DNA of 64,000 bases from Methylobacter sp. BlB1 (GCF_015476545.1 NZ_JADMKV010000012.1:1-64000); one strand, 5' to 3'. Positions 30,568 through 40,401 are shown, counted from the first letter of the stretch. Numbers and translations are program-made. Notes: generated by a model not told the origin, from the letters alone.

Positions 30568-32421
30568 TTAATTAGGTAATGCGAATACAGTTAATGTACC
30601 ACCTAATTTAGTGAAAGAGCTCAAGCTTCTGTATGCGCCCACAGCACCTAAACCTTCAGAGTTTGAGTTTTCTTCACCGGTGTCAAGACCGGCAGCGATA
30701 CCGATACCAGCCCAGCCGCCGATACCTGACAGAACGCCAACGTATTGTTTGCCGTTGTATTCCCAGGTATTAACGTTGCCGATGATGCCGGAAGGTGTTT
30801 TGAATCTGTACAATTCTTTACCGGTTTTAGCATCAACCGCTTTCAGGTAGCCTTCCAGAGTGCCGTAGAATACAACGCCGCCGGCTGTAGCAACAGAACC
30901 TGACCATACAGAGAATTGCTCTTTGTTAGACCAGGCGATTTTACCGGTTTTAGCGTCATACGCTGTAAATTGACCCAGGTTGGTTGAGTCATCAGGTTTG
31001 CCTGTTATAACGTCTGCGCCAGCAGGTTCCATGGTCAATGTGGCGCCTACATAAGGTTGGCCAGCTGTGTATGAAACTTCGAATGGCTCGTAGTTCATGC
31101 ACAAGTGGTTGCCAGAGATGTAGAACAGGCCGGTGTCAGGAGAGTAAGACACAGGCTGTTGGTTTTTGCTACCTAATGCAGCAGGGCAAACGCCTTCAGT
31201 GTTTACGTCTTCACCGTTTTGTTCGGTAGAGTATTTAGAGACAACTTGAGGACGACCTGTTTTCATGTCAACGTGGGTAGCCCAGTTAACAGATTTGTCG
31301 AATTTTTCAGCAACCAGCAATTCACCAGTTTCACGATCTAACGTGTAGCCAAAACCGTTACGGTCGAAATGCACGATAGTTTTGTGCATTTTGCCTTTGA
31401 CTTCCTGGTCAACCAGAACTGTTTCGTTGATGCCGTCGAAATCCCACTCGTCGTGAGGAGTCATTTGGTAAACCCATTTAACTTCCCCGGTGTCAGCATC
31501 ACGAGCCCATAGAGACATGGACCATTTGTTGTCGCCAGGACGTTGTACAGGGTTCCAAGTAGATGGGTTGCCTGATCCGTAATATACCAGGTTCAATTTA
31601 GGATCGTAGCTGTACCAACCCCAGGTTGTACCGCCGCCGATTTTCCATTGGTCGCCTTCCCAAGTGCTTGTGCTTGAGTTTTCGCCAACTGGAGTAACTT
31701 TACCGTCTTTCCAGGTTGTTGTCTTTTTAGGATCGATCAGCGTATCGCCGTCTGGTCCCATGCTGTAGCCTTTCCAAGCCAGTTCGCCAGTTCTGATGTC
31801 ATAAGCGGCCAAGAAACCACGAACACCGAATTCACCACCAGAAATGCCAGTGATTACTTTGTCTTTGACAACTAATGGCGCTTGCGTGTTGGTCATGCCC
31901 AGTTTAGGATCGCCGTTTTGTACGCTCCATACGCGTTTACCGGTTTTAGCATCCAAAGCTGTTAAAACGGTATCAGATTGTTGCAAGAAGATTTTGCCGT
32001 CGCCGTAAGCTAAACCGCGGTTAACAGTGTCGCAGCACATAACCGGAATAGTAACATCAGCATCTTGTGTAGGTGTGAATTCCCAAATTACAGACTGAGT
32101 TTTTTGGTCAATCGCGTAAACAGTGTTGGGGAATGGCGTGTGGATGTAAAGAATGTCATTAACTACCAGTGGGCCGCCTTCATGACCACGTAATACACCT
32201 GTAGAAAAAGACCATGCAGGTTGCAGATTTTTAACGTTGTTGACGTTGATCTGATTCAGTTTGCTGTAACGAGTACCTGCGTAGTTGCCACCCCAAGTAG
32301 CCCAGTTAGCTGGGTTTTGAGTCAATTTCTCAACTTCGGTGTTAGCAGTTGAAACCGCTGGCGCAGCTAAAATAGCAGCCACACTTGAAGCAAGCAGCCA
32401 ACTTTTTAAAGGCTTCTTCAT
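30568..32421 (-). CDS. xoxF: Lanthanide-dependent PQQ methanol dehydrogenase XoxF
   Basis: XoxF oxidises methanol (and formaldehyde) in the periplasm, passing electrons to a cytochrome c. The 617-residue precursor has a signal peptide ending near APAVSTA and an eight-bladed PQQ propeller. Visible active-site features are the adjacent cysteines (Cys129-Cys130 in [11 protein letters not shown]), Glu197 ([11 protein letters not shown]), Asn285 ([11 protein letters not shown]) and Asp327 in [13 protein letters not shown]. Asp329, two residues on, is Ala in the calcium enzyme MxaF and is the mark of lanthanide-binding XoxF. CAGGAG lies eight bases before the ATG. Low use of GC-rich codons compared with neighbours suggests high expression. 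Confidence 0.97.
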   Translation of the reverse strand: MKKPLKSWLLASSVAAILAAPAVSTANTEVEKLTQNPANWATWGGNYAGTRYSKLNQINVNNVKNLQPAWSFSTGVLRGHEGGPLVVNDILYIHTPFPNTVYAIDQKTQSVIWEFTPTQDADVTIPVMCCDTVNRGLAYGDGKIFLQQSDTVLTALDAKTGKRVWSVQNGDPKLGMTNTQAPLVVKDKVITGISGGEFGVRGFLAAYDIRTGELAWKGYSMGPDGDTLIDPKKTTTWKDGKVTPVGENSSTSTWEGDQWKIGGGTTWGWYSYDPKLNLVYYGSGNPSTWNPVQRPGDNKWSMSLWARDADTGEVKWVYQMTPHDEWDFDGINETVLVDQEVKGKMHKTIVHFDRNGFGYTLDRETGELLVAEKFDKSVNWATHVDMKTGRPQVVSKYSTEQNGEDVNTEGVCPAALGSKNQQPVSYSPDTGLFYISGNHLCMNYEPFEVSYTAGQPYVGATLTMEPAGADVITGKPDDSTNLGQFTAYDAKTGKIAWSNKEQFSVWSGSVATAGGVVFYGTLEGYLKAVDAKTGKELYRFKTPSGIIGNVNTWEYNGKQYVGVLSGIGGWAGIGIAAGLDTGEENSNSEGLGAVGAYRSLSSFTKLGGTLTVFALPN

Positions 32422-32879
32422 ATATATTTCTCCTGATATTCTGCTAATTAGACAGAATACTGATTATGTTTTTTAAGACTAATATTAGTTTTAAAGCATT
32501 AGGGTGACTTCTTATTCTAAAAGGAATTTTTCCTGGTCACACCAGACGCCTAAATTTAATGATTTTGCCTCAAAAGTCAACTTTTAAGGTGATTATAAGA
32601 TCTTTACTGTGTGCTTGTCTGAGCTAAGATTGCGGAAAGTAATCAATGTTTATTTCTTCAAAATAAAACACATATCCTATAAAAATACTGGAAATTTAAT
32701 GGTTTTTTGAGTCTGTCAGTCCTGGCGTACATGGCAACTTTATCTCGATATACCGCCTGCTTTTGCGATTGGCTTGCATTGATGGGCTTGAATTTAGCGG
32801 AGCCTCACCTGACTAGGAAATCTAATAAAGGCCGATACCTAGATCTGAATGTCAGACTTTATTTAACTTAATCGTTAGG
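32422..32879. other. AT-rich xoxF upstream region
   Basis: A 458-base gap between lpxH and xoxF, both on the minus strand. It is AT-rich and contains the candidate xoxF promoter listed separately. No open frame or RNA gene is recognisable. Its length leaves room for regulation of xoxF, for instance by a lanthanide-switch regulator, but I could not identify an operator. Confidence 0.45.
32553..32580 (-). promoter_or_regulatory. Candidate sigma-70 promoter of xoxF
   Basis: On the minus strand TTGACT (32580-32575) and TAAATT (32558-32553) are spaced by 16 bases. Transcription would begin near 32546, leaving a leader of about 125 bases before the xoxF ATG. Only position and consensus support this. 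Confidence 0.4.
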
Positions 32880-33605
32880 TTAAATGGTTTCTATGCGATA
32901 ACCATTGCGGTTCCAGCACAACACCTCGGCCGCATCCCTTCGCCAAGCGGAAAGTACAAAGCGTTGGGCCGGCTGACCGTTTATTTCGAAGTCATGAACG
33001 CTGGGCCGGTGAGTATGTCCATGAATCAGGCGCAAGCAGTTGTGTTCCCGCATGACGGTTACTACCGTGTCTTGATTGACGTCCATGATTTCCAGAGTTT
33101 TTTTACGTTTATGAAAGTGGCTACGAAAACGGTACCAGCGAGCCATCAGTAAACGTAGGAGCAACGGTTTCGATAAGACATAGCGTTTCCATTCCGGCGT
33201 ATGTGATTTGGCTCTAAAAGCCTGATAGGGCAGGTCGTCGGTGCAGAGCAAATCGCCGTGTGTGAGCAAGGTAGACATGCCATAAAGATCAATAACCGCA
33301 TAATCATCAATCAAAGTCACACCGGTCTCCTGGCAGAATTTATCGCCCAGCAGGAAATCGCGGTTGCCTTGCTGTAAATAGACTTTCGCGCCCGAACCGG
33401 TCAATTGCTTCAGATGTTTCCGAATCTTGCTGTTGGGCGGAGTAGGGTCGTCATCGCCTATCCAAGCATCAAAAAGATCCCCCAGAATATAAATAGCTTC
33501 TGCCTTAGTGGCTCGCTGTTCAAGAAAGTCTAGAAATCGGCGCGTGATTTCAGGTTTATCCAGAGAGATATGGAGATCTGATATGAATAGGATGTCTTTA
33601 TTCAT
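32880..33605 (-). CDS. lpxH: UDP-2,3-diacylglucosamine diphosphatase
   Basis: LpxH cleaves UDP-2,3-diacylglucosamine to lipid X, the fourth step of lipid A synthesis, at the inner face of the inner membrane. The 241-residue calcineurin-like phosphoesterase shows the metal-site motifs ISDLH (Asp10, His12), GDLFDAWIGDD, QGNRDF, LTHGDLLCTDD and HGHTHRPSVH. The open frame reaches 33629, but that start is a TTG inside the preceding terminator; ATG 33605 gives the family N-terminus MNKDILFISDLH. No Shine-Dalgarno sequence is visible. Confidence 0.95.
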   Translation of the reverse strand: MNKDILFISDLHISLDKPEITRRFLDFLEQRATKAEAIYILGDLFDAWIGDDDPTPPNSKIRKHLKQLTGSGAKVYLQQGNRDFLLGDKFCQETGVTLIDDYAVIDLYGMSTLLTHGDLLCTDDLPYQAFRAKSHTPEWKRYVLSKPLLLRLLMARWYRFRSHFHKRKKTLEIMDVNQDTVVTVMREHNCLRLIHGHTHRPSVHDFEINGQPAQRFVLSAWRRDAAEVLCWNRNGYRIETI

Positions 33606-33617
33606 GAAGAAATAGTG

Positions 33618-33657
33618 CAAAAAGCCCAAGGCAGCATTAGGTTTTGCCTTGGGCTTC
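33618..33657 (-). terminator. Intrinsic terminator between the cyclophilin gene and lpxH
   Basis: On the minus strand a perfect 12-bp stem AAGCCCAAGGCA / TGCCTTGGGCTT with an 11-base loop ends in TTTTT. It follows the cyclophilin stop by 25 bases and its T-run ends about 15 bases before the lpxH ATG. Confidence 0.85.
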
Positions 33658-33681
33658 TAGTCATTCCTCTTGGTTTGGCGA

Positions 33682-34260
33682 TTATTTAATGACTTCAGCT
33701 TTTTCAATCACGATGTCGGTTTTAGGTACATCCTGATGCGGGCCGCGATTGCCTGTCGGTTGCTTGGCCATGGCGTCGACTACTTCCATGCCTTCAACCA
33801 CTTCGCCAAAAACGGCATAACCCCAGCCATTAGGCGTAGGGCTGGTGTAGTTCAGGAATGAATTGTCTTTGTAGTTGATAAAAAATTGCGCAGTTGCAGA
33901 GTCAGGGTCTGGTGTACGGGCCATGGCGATAGTGCCGCGGCTGTTCGGCAGACCGTTGTTGGCTTCGTTTTTAATAGGTGCATGGGTGGCTTTTTGGTTG
34001 AAGCTGGTATCAAAGCCGCCGCCTTGTGCCATAAAGCCTGGGATGACGCGATGGAAAATAGTGCCGTTGTAAAAGCCTTCGTTAACATAGGTCAGAAAAT
34101 TTGCCGATGAAGCAGGCGCTTTTTCAGAATTCAGCTGAATGACGATTTCGCCGAGTGTCGTCGTTAATTTAACTTTTGGTTGTGTGTCAGGCATTTTGTT
34201 TTCCTTAGCAAAAGAAAGTGTTGTTAGAGACAGCATCATGGAAAGAATAAGGATGCGCAT
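33682..34260 (-). CDS. ppiA: Periplasmic peptidyl-prolyl cis-trans isomerase (cyclophilin)
   Basis: Cyclophilins catalyse cis-trans isomerisation of prolyl bonds during protein folding. ATG 34260 lies six bases after AAGGA and begins a signal peptide ([20 protein letters not shown]), so the 192-residue product should be exported to the periplasm like PpiA. The core has the cyclophilin motifs [41 protein letters not shown] and the [15 protein letters not shown] segment. It is followed by lpxH; in many relatives a cyclophilin and lpxH, with cysS nearby, form a conserved neighbourhood, as here. The symbol ppiA is given from location and signal peptide. Confidence 0.9.
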   Translation of the reverse strand: MRILILSMMLSLTTLSFAKENKMPDTQPKVKLTTTLGEIVIQLNSEKAPASSANFLTYVNEGFYNGTIFHRVIPGFMAQGGGFDTSFNQKATHAPIKNEANNGLPNSRGTIAMARTPDPDSATAQFFINYKDNSFLNYTSPTPNGWGYAVFGEVVEGMEVVDAMAKQPTGNRGPHQDVPKTDIVIEKAEVIK

Positions 34261-34447
34261 GGATTTTCCTTGTGGGTGATGCAAAGGGCAGATTCTATGT
34301 GTTTTTATCTTGAAAGAGAAGTATGTGCTTGGTAAATTGTGCGGTTTTTGTTTATAAATCTACATAAATTTCATCTGGCTGGCTGTCTTGCAGAAGTTGA
34401 TTACAGGCACTTAGGCGGATTCTTTAACGATATGGCATGGTAACTCA

Positions 34448-35842
34448 ATGTTAAAAATATATAACACCCTGACTCGAAAGAAAGAATTGTTTCAGCCGCG
34501 CGAAGCCGGCAAGGTCGGCATGTATGTTTGCGGCATGACAGTTTATGACTACTGCCACATCGGCCATGCCCGCGTCATGGTTGTGTTTGATACGGTTGCA
34601 CGCTATTTTCGCCACTTGGGTTATGACTTGACCTATGTGCGCAATATTACCGACATCGATGACAAGATTATTCAGCGTGCCAATGAAAACGGCGAAGAAT
34701 TCGGCAAGCTGACGGAGCGTTTTATCGAGGCCATGCATGAGGATGAGCGCGCGCTGTCGGTGCTGCCGCCCGATATCGAGCCCAGAGCCACACAATCCAT
34801 CGAGCAGATTATCGCCATGATTGAGACCTTGGTGGCTAAAGGACTGGCTTATGTCGGCAGCAATGGTGATGTGTTCTATTCAGTCAATAAATTCAAAGAT
34901 TACGGTCAATTGTCGGGCAAGAACCTGGATGAACTGCAAGCCGGCGAGCGCGTCGATGTGGATCTGGCCAAGCAGAATCCGATGGATTTTGTATTGTGGA
35001 AAATGGCCAAGCCGAATGAGCCGGCCTGGGGATCCCCTTGGGGCCTGGGGCGTCCCGGTTGGCATATCGAGTGCTCAGCCATGTCGACCTGCTGCCTGGG
35101 AAATCATTTCGACATCCATGGCGGCGGCATGGACCTGCAGTTTCCTCATCATGAAAATGAAATCGCCCAGTCGGAAGGGGCAACCGGCGAAAAGTTTGTC
35201 AATTTATGGATGCATAACGGCTTCGTGCGCATCAATGAAGAGAAAATGTCCAAATCGCTGGGCAATTTCTTTACCGTTCGGGAAGTGCTGCAGCGCTATC
35301 GGCCGGAAATCATCCGGTTTTTTATCCTTTCCAGCCATTACCGCAGTCCATTGAATTATTCCGATGAGCATCTGGATGAGGCGGGAGCGGCTTTGACGCG
35401 GCTTTATACTGCTCTGCGCGGCGTCGAGACGGCAGAGGCGGCAATAGAAGCCGATTACAAAGCACGGTTTGAACAGGCTATGGATGATGATTTCAATACG
35501 CCTGTCGCGCTATCGGTATTATTCGATTTGGCAAGAGAACTGAACAAGGTCAAGGAAAACAACCGGGAAAAGGCGGTACAGTTGGCGGCTACGTTAAGAT
35601 ATTTGGGCGGACTGTTGGGAATACTGCAAGATGATCCCGATACTTTTCTAAAAGGCGGGGCAATAGCCGGTTCAAGCACTTTGAGCTTATCGAATGAGCA
35701 GATAGAACAGCAAATCCAGGCTCGCCTTGAGGCTAAAAAGAATAAAGACTGGTCAACCGCTGACCGTATCCGTGATGAATTAAAAGAACAGGGTATTATT
35801 CTGGAAGATGTGCCGGGCGGTACGAACTGGCGTCGGGAATAA
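34448..35842 (+). CDS. cysS: Cysteinyl-tRNA synthetase
   Basis: CysS charges tRNA-Cys with cysteine. The 464-residue class I enzyme has the zinc/cysteine site motif [19 protein letters not shown], containing the HIGH signature, followed by [12 protein letters not shown] and the KMSKSLGN (KMSKS) loop, and ends with the C-terminal tRNA-binding helical part [22 protein letters not shown]-like sequence. It is divergent from the cyclophilin gene, with about 190 bases between their starts. Confidence 0.98.
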   Translation: MLKIYNTLTRKKELFQPREAGKVGMYVCGMTVYDYCHIGHARVMVVFDTVARYFRHLGYDLTYVRNITDIDDKIIQRANENGEEFGKLTERFIEAMHEDERALSVLPPDIEPRATQSIEQIIAMIETLVAKGLAYVGSNGDVFYSVNKFKDYGQLSGKNLDELQAGERVDVDLAKQNPMDFVLWKMAKPNEPAWGSPWGLGRPGWHIECSAMSTCCLGNHFDIHGGGMDLQFPHHENEIAQSEGATGEKFVNLWMHNGFVRINEEKMSKSLGNFFTVREVLQRYRPEIIRFFILSSHYRSPLNYSDEHLDEAGAALTRLYTALRGVETAEAAIEADYKARFEQAMDDDFNTPVALSVLFDLARELNKVKENNREKAVQLAATLRYLGGLLGILQDDPDTFLKGGAIAGSSTLSLSNEQIEQQIQARLEAKKNKDWSTADRIRDELKEQGIILEDVPGGTNWRRE

Positions 35843-35940
35843 TATAGCAAAAGTATTTAGGCTCACGGTAAAGCCGAAATATCATCTCAGGACACATGGC
35901 TTGTCCCTGAAACAGAGTTAATGATTAAAGAAGGATAGTA

Positions 35941-36570
35941 ATGAGTGAAATAAAAGATAAATCAGTCCAGACATTCCTTGATGAATTGGCCAGTAAAGCG
36001 CCTACGCCCGGCGGCGGCAGTGCCGCCGCCGTGATGGGAGCGCAGTCGGCCGCTCTGACCAGCATGGTGTGCAATCTGACTATCGGCAAGCCCAAATACG
36101 CCGAGGTTGAAGCTGAAATGCAGGCGCTACTGTTGAAATCGGAAGCGCTGCGGGAAAAACTGATCACCATGATTAAAGCCGATGTGGATGTCTTTGATCG
36201 TTTAATGGCCACTTACGGCTTGCCGAAAGAAACGGAAGAGGAAAAGGCAGCGCGCAGCGTGGCCATTCAGTCCGTATTGAAAGAAGCGACTGAAGTGCCT
36301 TTGGCTTGCGCCCGCGCTTGTAGAGAGGCGATCGAATTAAGCCGTATTGCCGCGGAAAAGGGTAATCTGGGCGTGATCAGTGATGCCGGCGTGGCTGTCA
36401 TGGCCGGTTACGGCGCCTTAAAAAGTGCGGCTCTGAATGTCTACATCAACGCGGGAAGTCTTAAGGACAGAGACTTTGCCGAGGCAAAGCTGGCGGAATT
36501 GGAACAGATCATGAAAGACGCTGATGTAGCTGCTGAAGAGATTTATCAGCTTGTTAAAGCCAAATTGTAA
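35941..36570 (+). CDS. fchA: Methenyltetrahydrofolate cyclohydrolase (FchA)
   Basis: The 209-residue protein belongs to the formiminotransferase-cyclodeaminase family. In methylotrophs the stand-alone form, FchA, hydrolyses methenyl-H4F to formyl-H4F in the folate branch of C1 metabolism, between MtdA and formate-H4F ligase. The hallmark is SKAPTPGGGSAAAVMGAQSA near residue 20, then helical segments with ADVDVFDRLMATYGLPKET and SDAGVAVMAGYGALKSA. The ATG is preceded by AAGGA. No mtdA is adjacent. It could serve in histidine degradation in other hosts, but xoxF in the same window supports the C1 role. Confidence 0.85.
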   Translation: MSEIKDKSVQTFLDELASKAPTPGGGSAAAVMGAQSAALTSMVCNLTIGKPKYAEVEAEMQALLLKSEALREKLITMIKADVDVFDRLMATYGLPKETEEEKAARSVAIQSVLKEATEVPLACARACREAIELSRIAAEKGNLGVISDAGVAVMAGYGALKSAALNVYINAGSLKDRDFAEAKLAELEQIMKDADVAAEEIYQLVKAKL

Positions 36571-36690
36571 TCATCAAATTCGGCCGTCGTGCAGGCGGCC
36601 GGGCTTGATTTAAATGCGATAATGAAGTTTTGTAATTTCAATGAGTTATGTTTTATTTGAAAAATAACTATAAAAATAATCAAAAAATGG

Positions 36691-36719
36691 TTGACGAGAT
36701 AGGGAATCCCTCTTATCAT
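36691..36719 (+). promoter_or_regulatory. Sigma-70 promoter of the tRNA cluster
   Basis: TTGACG (36691-36696) and TATCAT (36714-36719) are separated by exactly 17 bases and lie about 58 bases upstream of tRNA-Pro. The AT-rich run before the -35 box resembles an UP element, as expected for stable RNA promoters. Confidence 0.75.
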
Positions 36720-36776
36720 AGTCATCTCTTCAAGGGTGGTTGAGAAGTTTAGCAAGCCATTAACAAAGAAGGTCGT

Positions 36777-36853
36777 CGGGGTATAGCGCAGTTTGGTAGC
36801 GCGCCTGCTTTGGGAGCAGGATGTCGGGGGTTCGAATCCCTCTACCCCGACCA
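36777..36853 (+). tRNA. tRNA-Pro (TGG)
   Basis: A 77-base tRNA with encoded CCA. The acceptor stem is CGGGGTA / TACCCCG, the anticodon stem CCTGC / GCAGG encloses TTTGGGA with anticodon TGG, and the T arm GGGGGTTCGAATCCC is canonical. First of three tRNAs in a cluster. Confidence 0.96.
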
Positions 36854-36857
36854 ATTT

Positions 36858-36934
36858 GCGCTTGTAGCTCAACCGGATAGAGCACCGGCCTTCTAAGCCG
36901 GGGGTCGCAGGTTCGAGTCCTGCCAAGCGCGCCA
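36858..36934 (+). tRNA. tRNA-Arg (TCT)
   Basis: A 77-base tRNA with encoded CCA. Acceptor stem GCGCTTG / CAAGCGC, anticodon stem CCGGC / GCCGG around loop CTTCTAA (anticodon TCT, reading AGA/AGG), and T arm GCAGGTTCGAGTCCTGC. It is 4 bases after tRNA-Pro. Confidence 0.96.
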
Positions 36935-36956
36935 TTTCTTGAGAAGTCCACATTAT

Positions 36957-37033
36957 GGTGAGCGTAGCTCAGTTGGTAGAGCCCCGGATTGTGATTCCGG
37001 TTGTCGTGGGTTCGAGCCCCATCGTTCACCCCA
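36957..37033 (+). tRNA. tRNA-His (GTG)
   Basis: A 77-base tRNA with encoded CCA. The eight-pair acceptor stem GGTGAGCG / CGTTCACC includes the extra 5' G opposite C73 that marks tRNA-His. Anticodon stem CCGGA / TCCGG holds anticodon GTG. It is 22 bases after tRNA-Arg. Confidence 0.95.
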
Positions 37034-37184
37034 TCTCCTAATTTATCTTTCAGTTTTACCTTCATTATTCTCTGCTCACACTCTTAGGTCTCATGCTGAA
37101 TCTAGAGTTCAGGCTGTGCGCGGCACAATTATTTCTGCAATCAATCACATTTCCATATCCTATTCCAGTAGGCCAGTAATGAGT

Positions 37185-37616
37185 TTAAGCATGGCTGCTG
37201 ATCCAGCGCACAATATCTGTTGTTCCCATAGCACCTGATTGACGGGCAATTTCACGGCCGGCTTTAAACAATATCATCGTGGGAATGCTGCGAATGTTGA
37301 ATTGAGCGGCAATGCCCTGTTCCTGTTCAGTATTGAGCTTGGCCAGACGTACCCGAGGTTCAAGTTGAGCCGAAGCCTGGGCGAAAGCCGGGGCCATCAT
37401 CTTGCAAGGCCCGCACCAGGGCGCCCAGAAATCAACAACGACAGCAATATCATTGCGCGAAATATGGCGTTGGAAATTATTGCCGTTTAATTCCAGCGGC
37501 TGTCCCGCGAATAAAATTTGTTTACATTTGCCACAATGAGGATGATGATCCAGGCGTTCGGAAGGAATTCGATTTATGGTATGGCAAAAAGGGCAGACAA
37601 TATGCAGAGAGCTCAT
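37185..37616 (-). CDS. trxC: Thioredoxin 2 (zinc-binding thioredoxin TrxC)
   Basis: TrxC is a cytoplasmic disulfide reductase. The 143-residue protein has the extra N-terminal zinc site that sets TrxC apart from TrxA: two CxxC pairs (Cys8/Cys11 in VCPFCHTINR and Cys28/Cys31 in HCGKCK). The thioredoxin domain holds VDFWAPWCGPCKMMAP with the redox pair Cys68/Cys71 and the cis-proline loop RSIPTMILF. In E. coli trxC is under OxyR control; I see no clear OxyR site here. Confidence 0.95.
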   Translation of the reverse strand: MSSLHIVCPFCHTINRIPSERLDHHPHCGKCKQILFAGQPLELNGNNFQRHISRNDIAVVVDFWAPWCGPCKMMAPAFAQASAQLEPRVRLAKLNTEQEQGIAAQFNIRSIPTMILFKAGREIARQSGAMGTTDIVRWISSHA

Positions 37617-37693
37617 GCTGAAGATCTTCTTTAAAGTTTAGACAGGCCTGATATAAGGCCATCACGTCTGAAAATCAATATGCGCTGCTATAG

Positions 37694-38203
37694 TTATGTT
37701 TTTGAGTTGACGGGACGGACGCTTCCATCGTCCATATCGATAATATAAGCGCGGCCAAAACCGATCACGTATCGTCCATTTTCAGGGCGCAAAGCAAATA
37801 GATGAAAATCGGATAGTGAGCGTAACAAGTTGACGACTTCGCCGAATTTGGTGCTCAGGGCTTGCAACTGGACAGCGTAGATTTCATCATCATGCGGTAT
37901 TTCCTCGGCCTTGCATCCAAATACAGCCCTCTCGCGCGCAAATAGATTATGAGATTCGGATTCCGGACGGATAAACATCACAGATGCCTGCGGATTTTGC
38001 AGCAAATTGGCGGTATGGCTGGCCAGTTCGCTGACAAAGACATAAAAGCATCCCGCCTGATCTTGTACAAAAGGCGCATAACTAATGTCGGGAGCGCCGT
38101 TCGCTGTAGCGGTCGATAGCAATAATGTCTGCTGAGACGCAATCAGTTTGTGACAATCAAGGGCTATGTCGTCAAGATTTTCGGATTCGTTCATGTCAGG
38201 CAT
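37694..38203 (-). CDS. HugZ-like / pyridoxamine 5'-phosphate oxidase-fold protein
   Basis: The 169-residue protein has a split-barrel flavin-binding fold of the pyridoxamine-phosphate-oxidase superfamily. The segments LLLSTATANGAPDISYAPF, CFYVFVSELASHTANLL and ASVMFIRPESESHNLFARER are typical of the HugZ/HutZ heme-utilisation branch, whose members degrade heme, though the C-terminal FGRAYIIDMDDG is the only support for that branch. The frame has two close starts; ATG 38194 has AGGA at better spacing than 38203. Substrate uncertain. Confidence 0.78.
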   Translation of the reverse strand: MPDMNESENLDDIALDCHKLIASQQTLLLSTATANGAPDISYAPFVQDQAGCFYVFVSELASHTANLLQNPQASVMFIRPESESHNLFARERAVFGCKAEEIPHDDEIYAVQLQALSTKFGEVVNLLRSLSDFHLFALRPENGRYVIGFGRAYIIDMDDGSVRPVNSKT

Positions 38204-38552
38204 GTCCTATGTTTGTATTCGCCATTGTCGGATATTTTTTTTACATCCAATTTTTATGGTCTTTTGAGCAGTATTGAGTCAGACTGATTTAACTGCAGAA
38301 TTACGCCCGTTGTTGTATTTCATCTGTATTGTTTACTATTGAGCAGGCTCGGCGGCGAATATCAATCTGTTAACTGGATGATCAAAAGTTTTTCTTCTTC
38401 GAACTTTACCAAAAATATCGGTTTCAAAAATAAGCGAAACTTAAGTTTTTTTGATTGGGGGAATAAATATATTCAAGACAATCCTCAGCTATATCCGTTT
38501 CGAAAGCATGTATTTCTAGTCCAGTCATTTGCTTTTTGTTGAAAAAAGAAGG
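38204..38552. other. AT-rich gap
   Basis: About 350 AT-rich bases between two minus-strand genes. A 67-codon plus-strand frame (38339-38542) has no ribosome-binding site or family resemblance. Promoters for the HugZ-like gene probably lie in 38204-38340; nothing else is recognisable. Confidence 0.4.
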
Positions 38553-39617
38553 CTAACCGCTTTCTGCATCGCGCTTCAAACTGGCCAGGTCGATAACGAA
38601 ACGGTACTTCACATCGCTTTTCAGCATGCGCTCATAGGCTTGATTAATTTGCTGGATCGGAATGATTTCGATGTCGGCCGTAATGTGGTGCTGGGCGCAG
38701 AAATCGAGCATTTCCTGCGTTTCCTTCAAGCCGCCGATGAGAGAGCCGGCAATGCGGCGGCGCTTGAAGATCAGATTGGCCGCGCTCGGGGAAGGATGCG
38801 CGTGATCGGGCACGCCCACCAGGCATAAAGTGCCATCCCTCTTGAGCAATGCCGTGTAGTCATCCAGATTATGCGAGGCGGCCACAGTATTCAGGATGAA
38901 ATCAAAGCTGGCGCGCTGCTTGCCCATCGCCTCGGAATCTTTCGATACGACTACTTCATGCGCGCCTAAACGCTTGGCATCTTCTATTTTGCTTGCTGAG
39001 GTCGTGAACAACACGACGTGAGCCCCAAACGCACGCGCGAATTTTACCGCCATGTGGCCGAGTCCGCCCAGGCCTACAATGCCGACTTTGTCGTTCGGCC
39101 CTATCTGCCAGTGCCGTAACGGGGAATAAGTGGTAATGCCCGCGCATAACAAGGGCGCTGCCGCTGCCGGATCAAGGCTATCCGAGATATGCAGTACAAA
39201 ACGCTGATCGACAACGATCCGGTTGGAATAGCCGCCATAAGTCATACGGCCAGTATGCGGATCAGGGGTGTTATAAGTGAAGGTAGCCGCATCGCAGAAC
39301 TGCTCCTGATGATCATGGCAATCGGGACAGGTTCCGCATGAATCGACCAGACAGCCGACGCCGACCAGTTCCCCGAGCTTAAAATCCGTTACGGCGCTAC
39401 CGATAGCGGCCACTCTGCCAACGATTTCATGGCCCGGCACGATCGGGAAAACCGAACCGCCCCATTCATTACGAACCTGATGAAGATCGGAATGACAGAC
39501 GCCGCAGAATAAAATCTCGATCTGGACATCAGTCGGCATGGGATCGCGCCGCTCAAAGCGGAATGGTACGAGCGGAGAATGGTGATCATGGGCAGCATAG
39601 CCGATAGTTTTCTGCAT
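38553..39617 (-). CDS. Zinc-dependent NAD(P) alcohol dehydrogenase (YahK/CAD type)
   Basis: The product is a medium-chain dehydrogenase, probably reducing aldehydes or oxidising primary alcohols with NADP(H). Catalytic zinc ligands are seen in CGVCHSDLH and PGHEIVGRV, the structural zinc site is CGTCPDCHDHQEQFC, and the Rossmann motif is GIVGLGGLGHMAVKFA. ATG 39617 has AGGAG seven bases upstream and starts MQKTIGYAAHDHHSPL, giving 354 residues; the open frame runs on to 39683 without support. It closely resembles E. coli YahK-type aldehyde reductases. It is a single-gene unit. Confidence 0.92.
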   Translation of the reverse strand: MQKTIGYAAHDHHSPLVPFRFERRDPMPTDVQIEILFCGVCHSDLHQVRNEWGGSVFPIVPGHEIVGRVAAIGSAVTDFKLGELVGVGCLVDSCGTCPDCHDHQEQFCDAATFTYNTPDPHTGRMTYGGYSNRIVVDQRFVLHISDSLDPAAAAPLLCAGITTYSPLRHWQIGPNDKVGIVGLGGLGHMAVKFARAFGAHVVLFTTSASKIEDAKRLGAHEVVVSKDSEAMGKQRASFDFILNTVAASHNLDDYTALLKRDGTLCLVGVPDHAHPSPSAANLIFKRRRIAGSLIGGLKETQEMLDFCAQHHITADIEIIPIQQINQAYERMLKSDVKYRFVIDLASLKRDAESG

Positions 39618-39862
39618 AATAATGCTCCTGTTTAGCGATTTTCGTGTAAGTCGGCCGGTATCGAGCGGCGCACTGCCGCACACATTTGCAATTCACAATA
39701 AAGCAATTCAAAGAATTGGGACAGTTTAGGCTCTTAAAATCATCAAAAGATTTTTCAAGAGGACTATATGCGCTCATGATTGGATTCAGCTATGATAGCG
39801 TAATCATTTAGTTATAAATGGTTTCTGTTAATAATCTTTAACTGTTTCTAGCATAATAGCCA

Positions 39863-40369
39863 TTGAAAAATTCCGCGGGGTTAAACAATCTGTATTTTTC
39901 CATCCGGCTTGCCTTGGTGCTGGTGGCTGTTTTGTTTGCCGGTTGCGCCCATGAGCCTAAGGTCGCTCCCGCAAGGCCCATGCAGTCGCAACTGCCGCCG
40001 GTTGTGGATTATGCCCTAAGCCTGCAAGGCGTGCCTTATCGCTACGGCAAGGACTCGCCGCAGGAAGGCTTTGACTGCAGCGGCTTCATCAAACACGTTT
40101 ATGAACGGCAGGGTCTTTCTTTGCCGCGTACGACACGCGAGATGGCTCGGTCGCTGCCTTCAATTTCAATACATGATCTCAGCTCAGGCGATCTGGTCTT
40201 TTTCAACACCAATGGCCGCCCGTTCTCCCATGTCGGCCTGTATATCAGCGATAATAATTTCATCCATGCACCCAGTCAACGTACCGGCAGAGTGTTGGTA
40301 TCCAGTCTGAATAATCAATACTGGCGCCAGCATTTGATTGGCGCACGCCGTCCCATACAATGGCGCTAA
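39863..40369 (+). CDS. NlpC/P60 family lipoprotein (peptidoglycan endopeptidase)
   Basis: The protein is a predicted outer-membrane lipoprotein with a C40 peptidase domain, similar in layout to E. coli Spr (MepS) and NlpC, which cut peptide cross-links in peptidoglycan. The N-terminus has a signal sequence with lipobox LFAGC (Cys28). The catalytic triad is Cys72 (FDCSGFIKH), His123 (FSHVGLYI) and His135 (FIHAPS). The start is TTG at 39863; no other in-frame start fits the signal peptide better. The 168-residue length is typical. Confidence 0.92.
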   Translation: MKNSAGLNNLYFSIRLALVLVAVLFAGCAHEPKVAPARPMQSQLPPVVDYALSLQGVPYRYGKDSPQEGFDCSGFIKHVYERQGLSLPRTTREMARSLPSISIHDLSSGDLVFFNTNGRPFSHVGLYISDNNFIHAPSQRTGRVLVSSLNNQYWRQHLIGARRPIQWR

Positions 40370-40401
40370 ACTGGAATTTTTATCCTGAGAAAAAGTTATT
40401 C

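Noticed and set aside
36760-37065. 101-codon minus-strand frame over the tRNA cluster
   Set aside because: Its translation (GARTHDNRNHNPGLYQLSY and GRTRTCDPRL) is the well-known spurious product of reading tRNA genes on the wrong strand. The tRNAs fully explain the sequence; the 36546-36953 frame is rejected for the same reason.
38339-38542. 67-codon plus-strand frame in the gap at 38.2-38.5 kb
   Set aside because: AT-rich low-complexity composition, no ribosome-binding site, no family resemblance.
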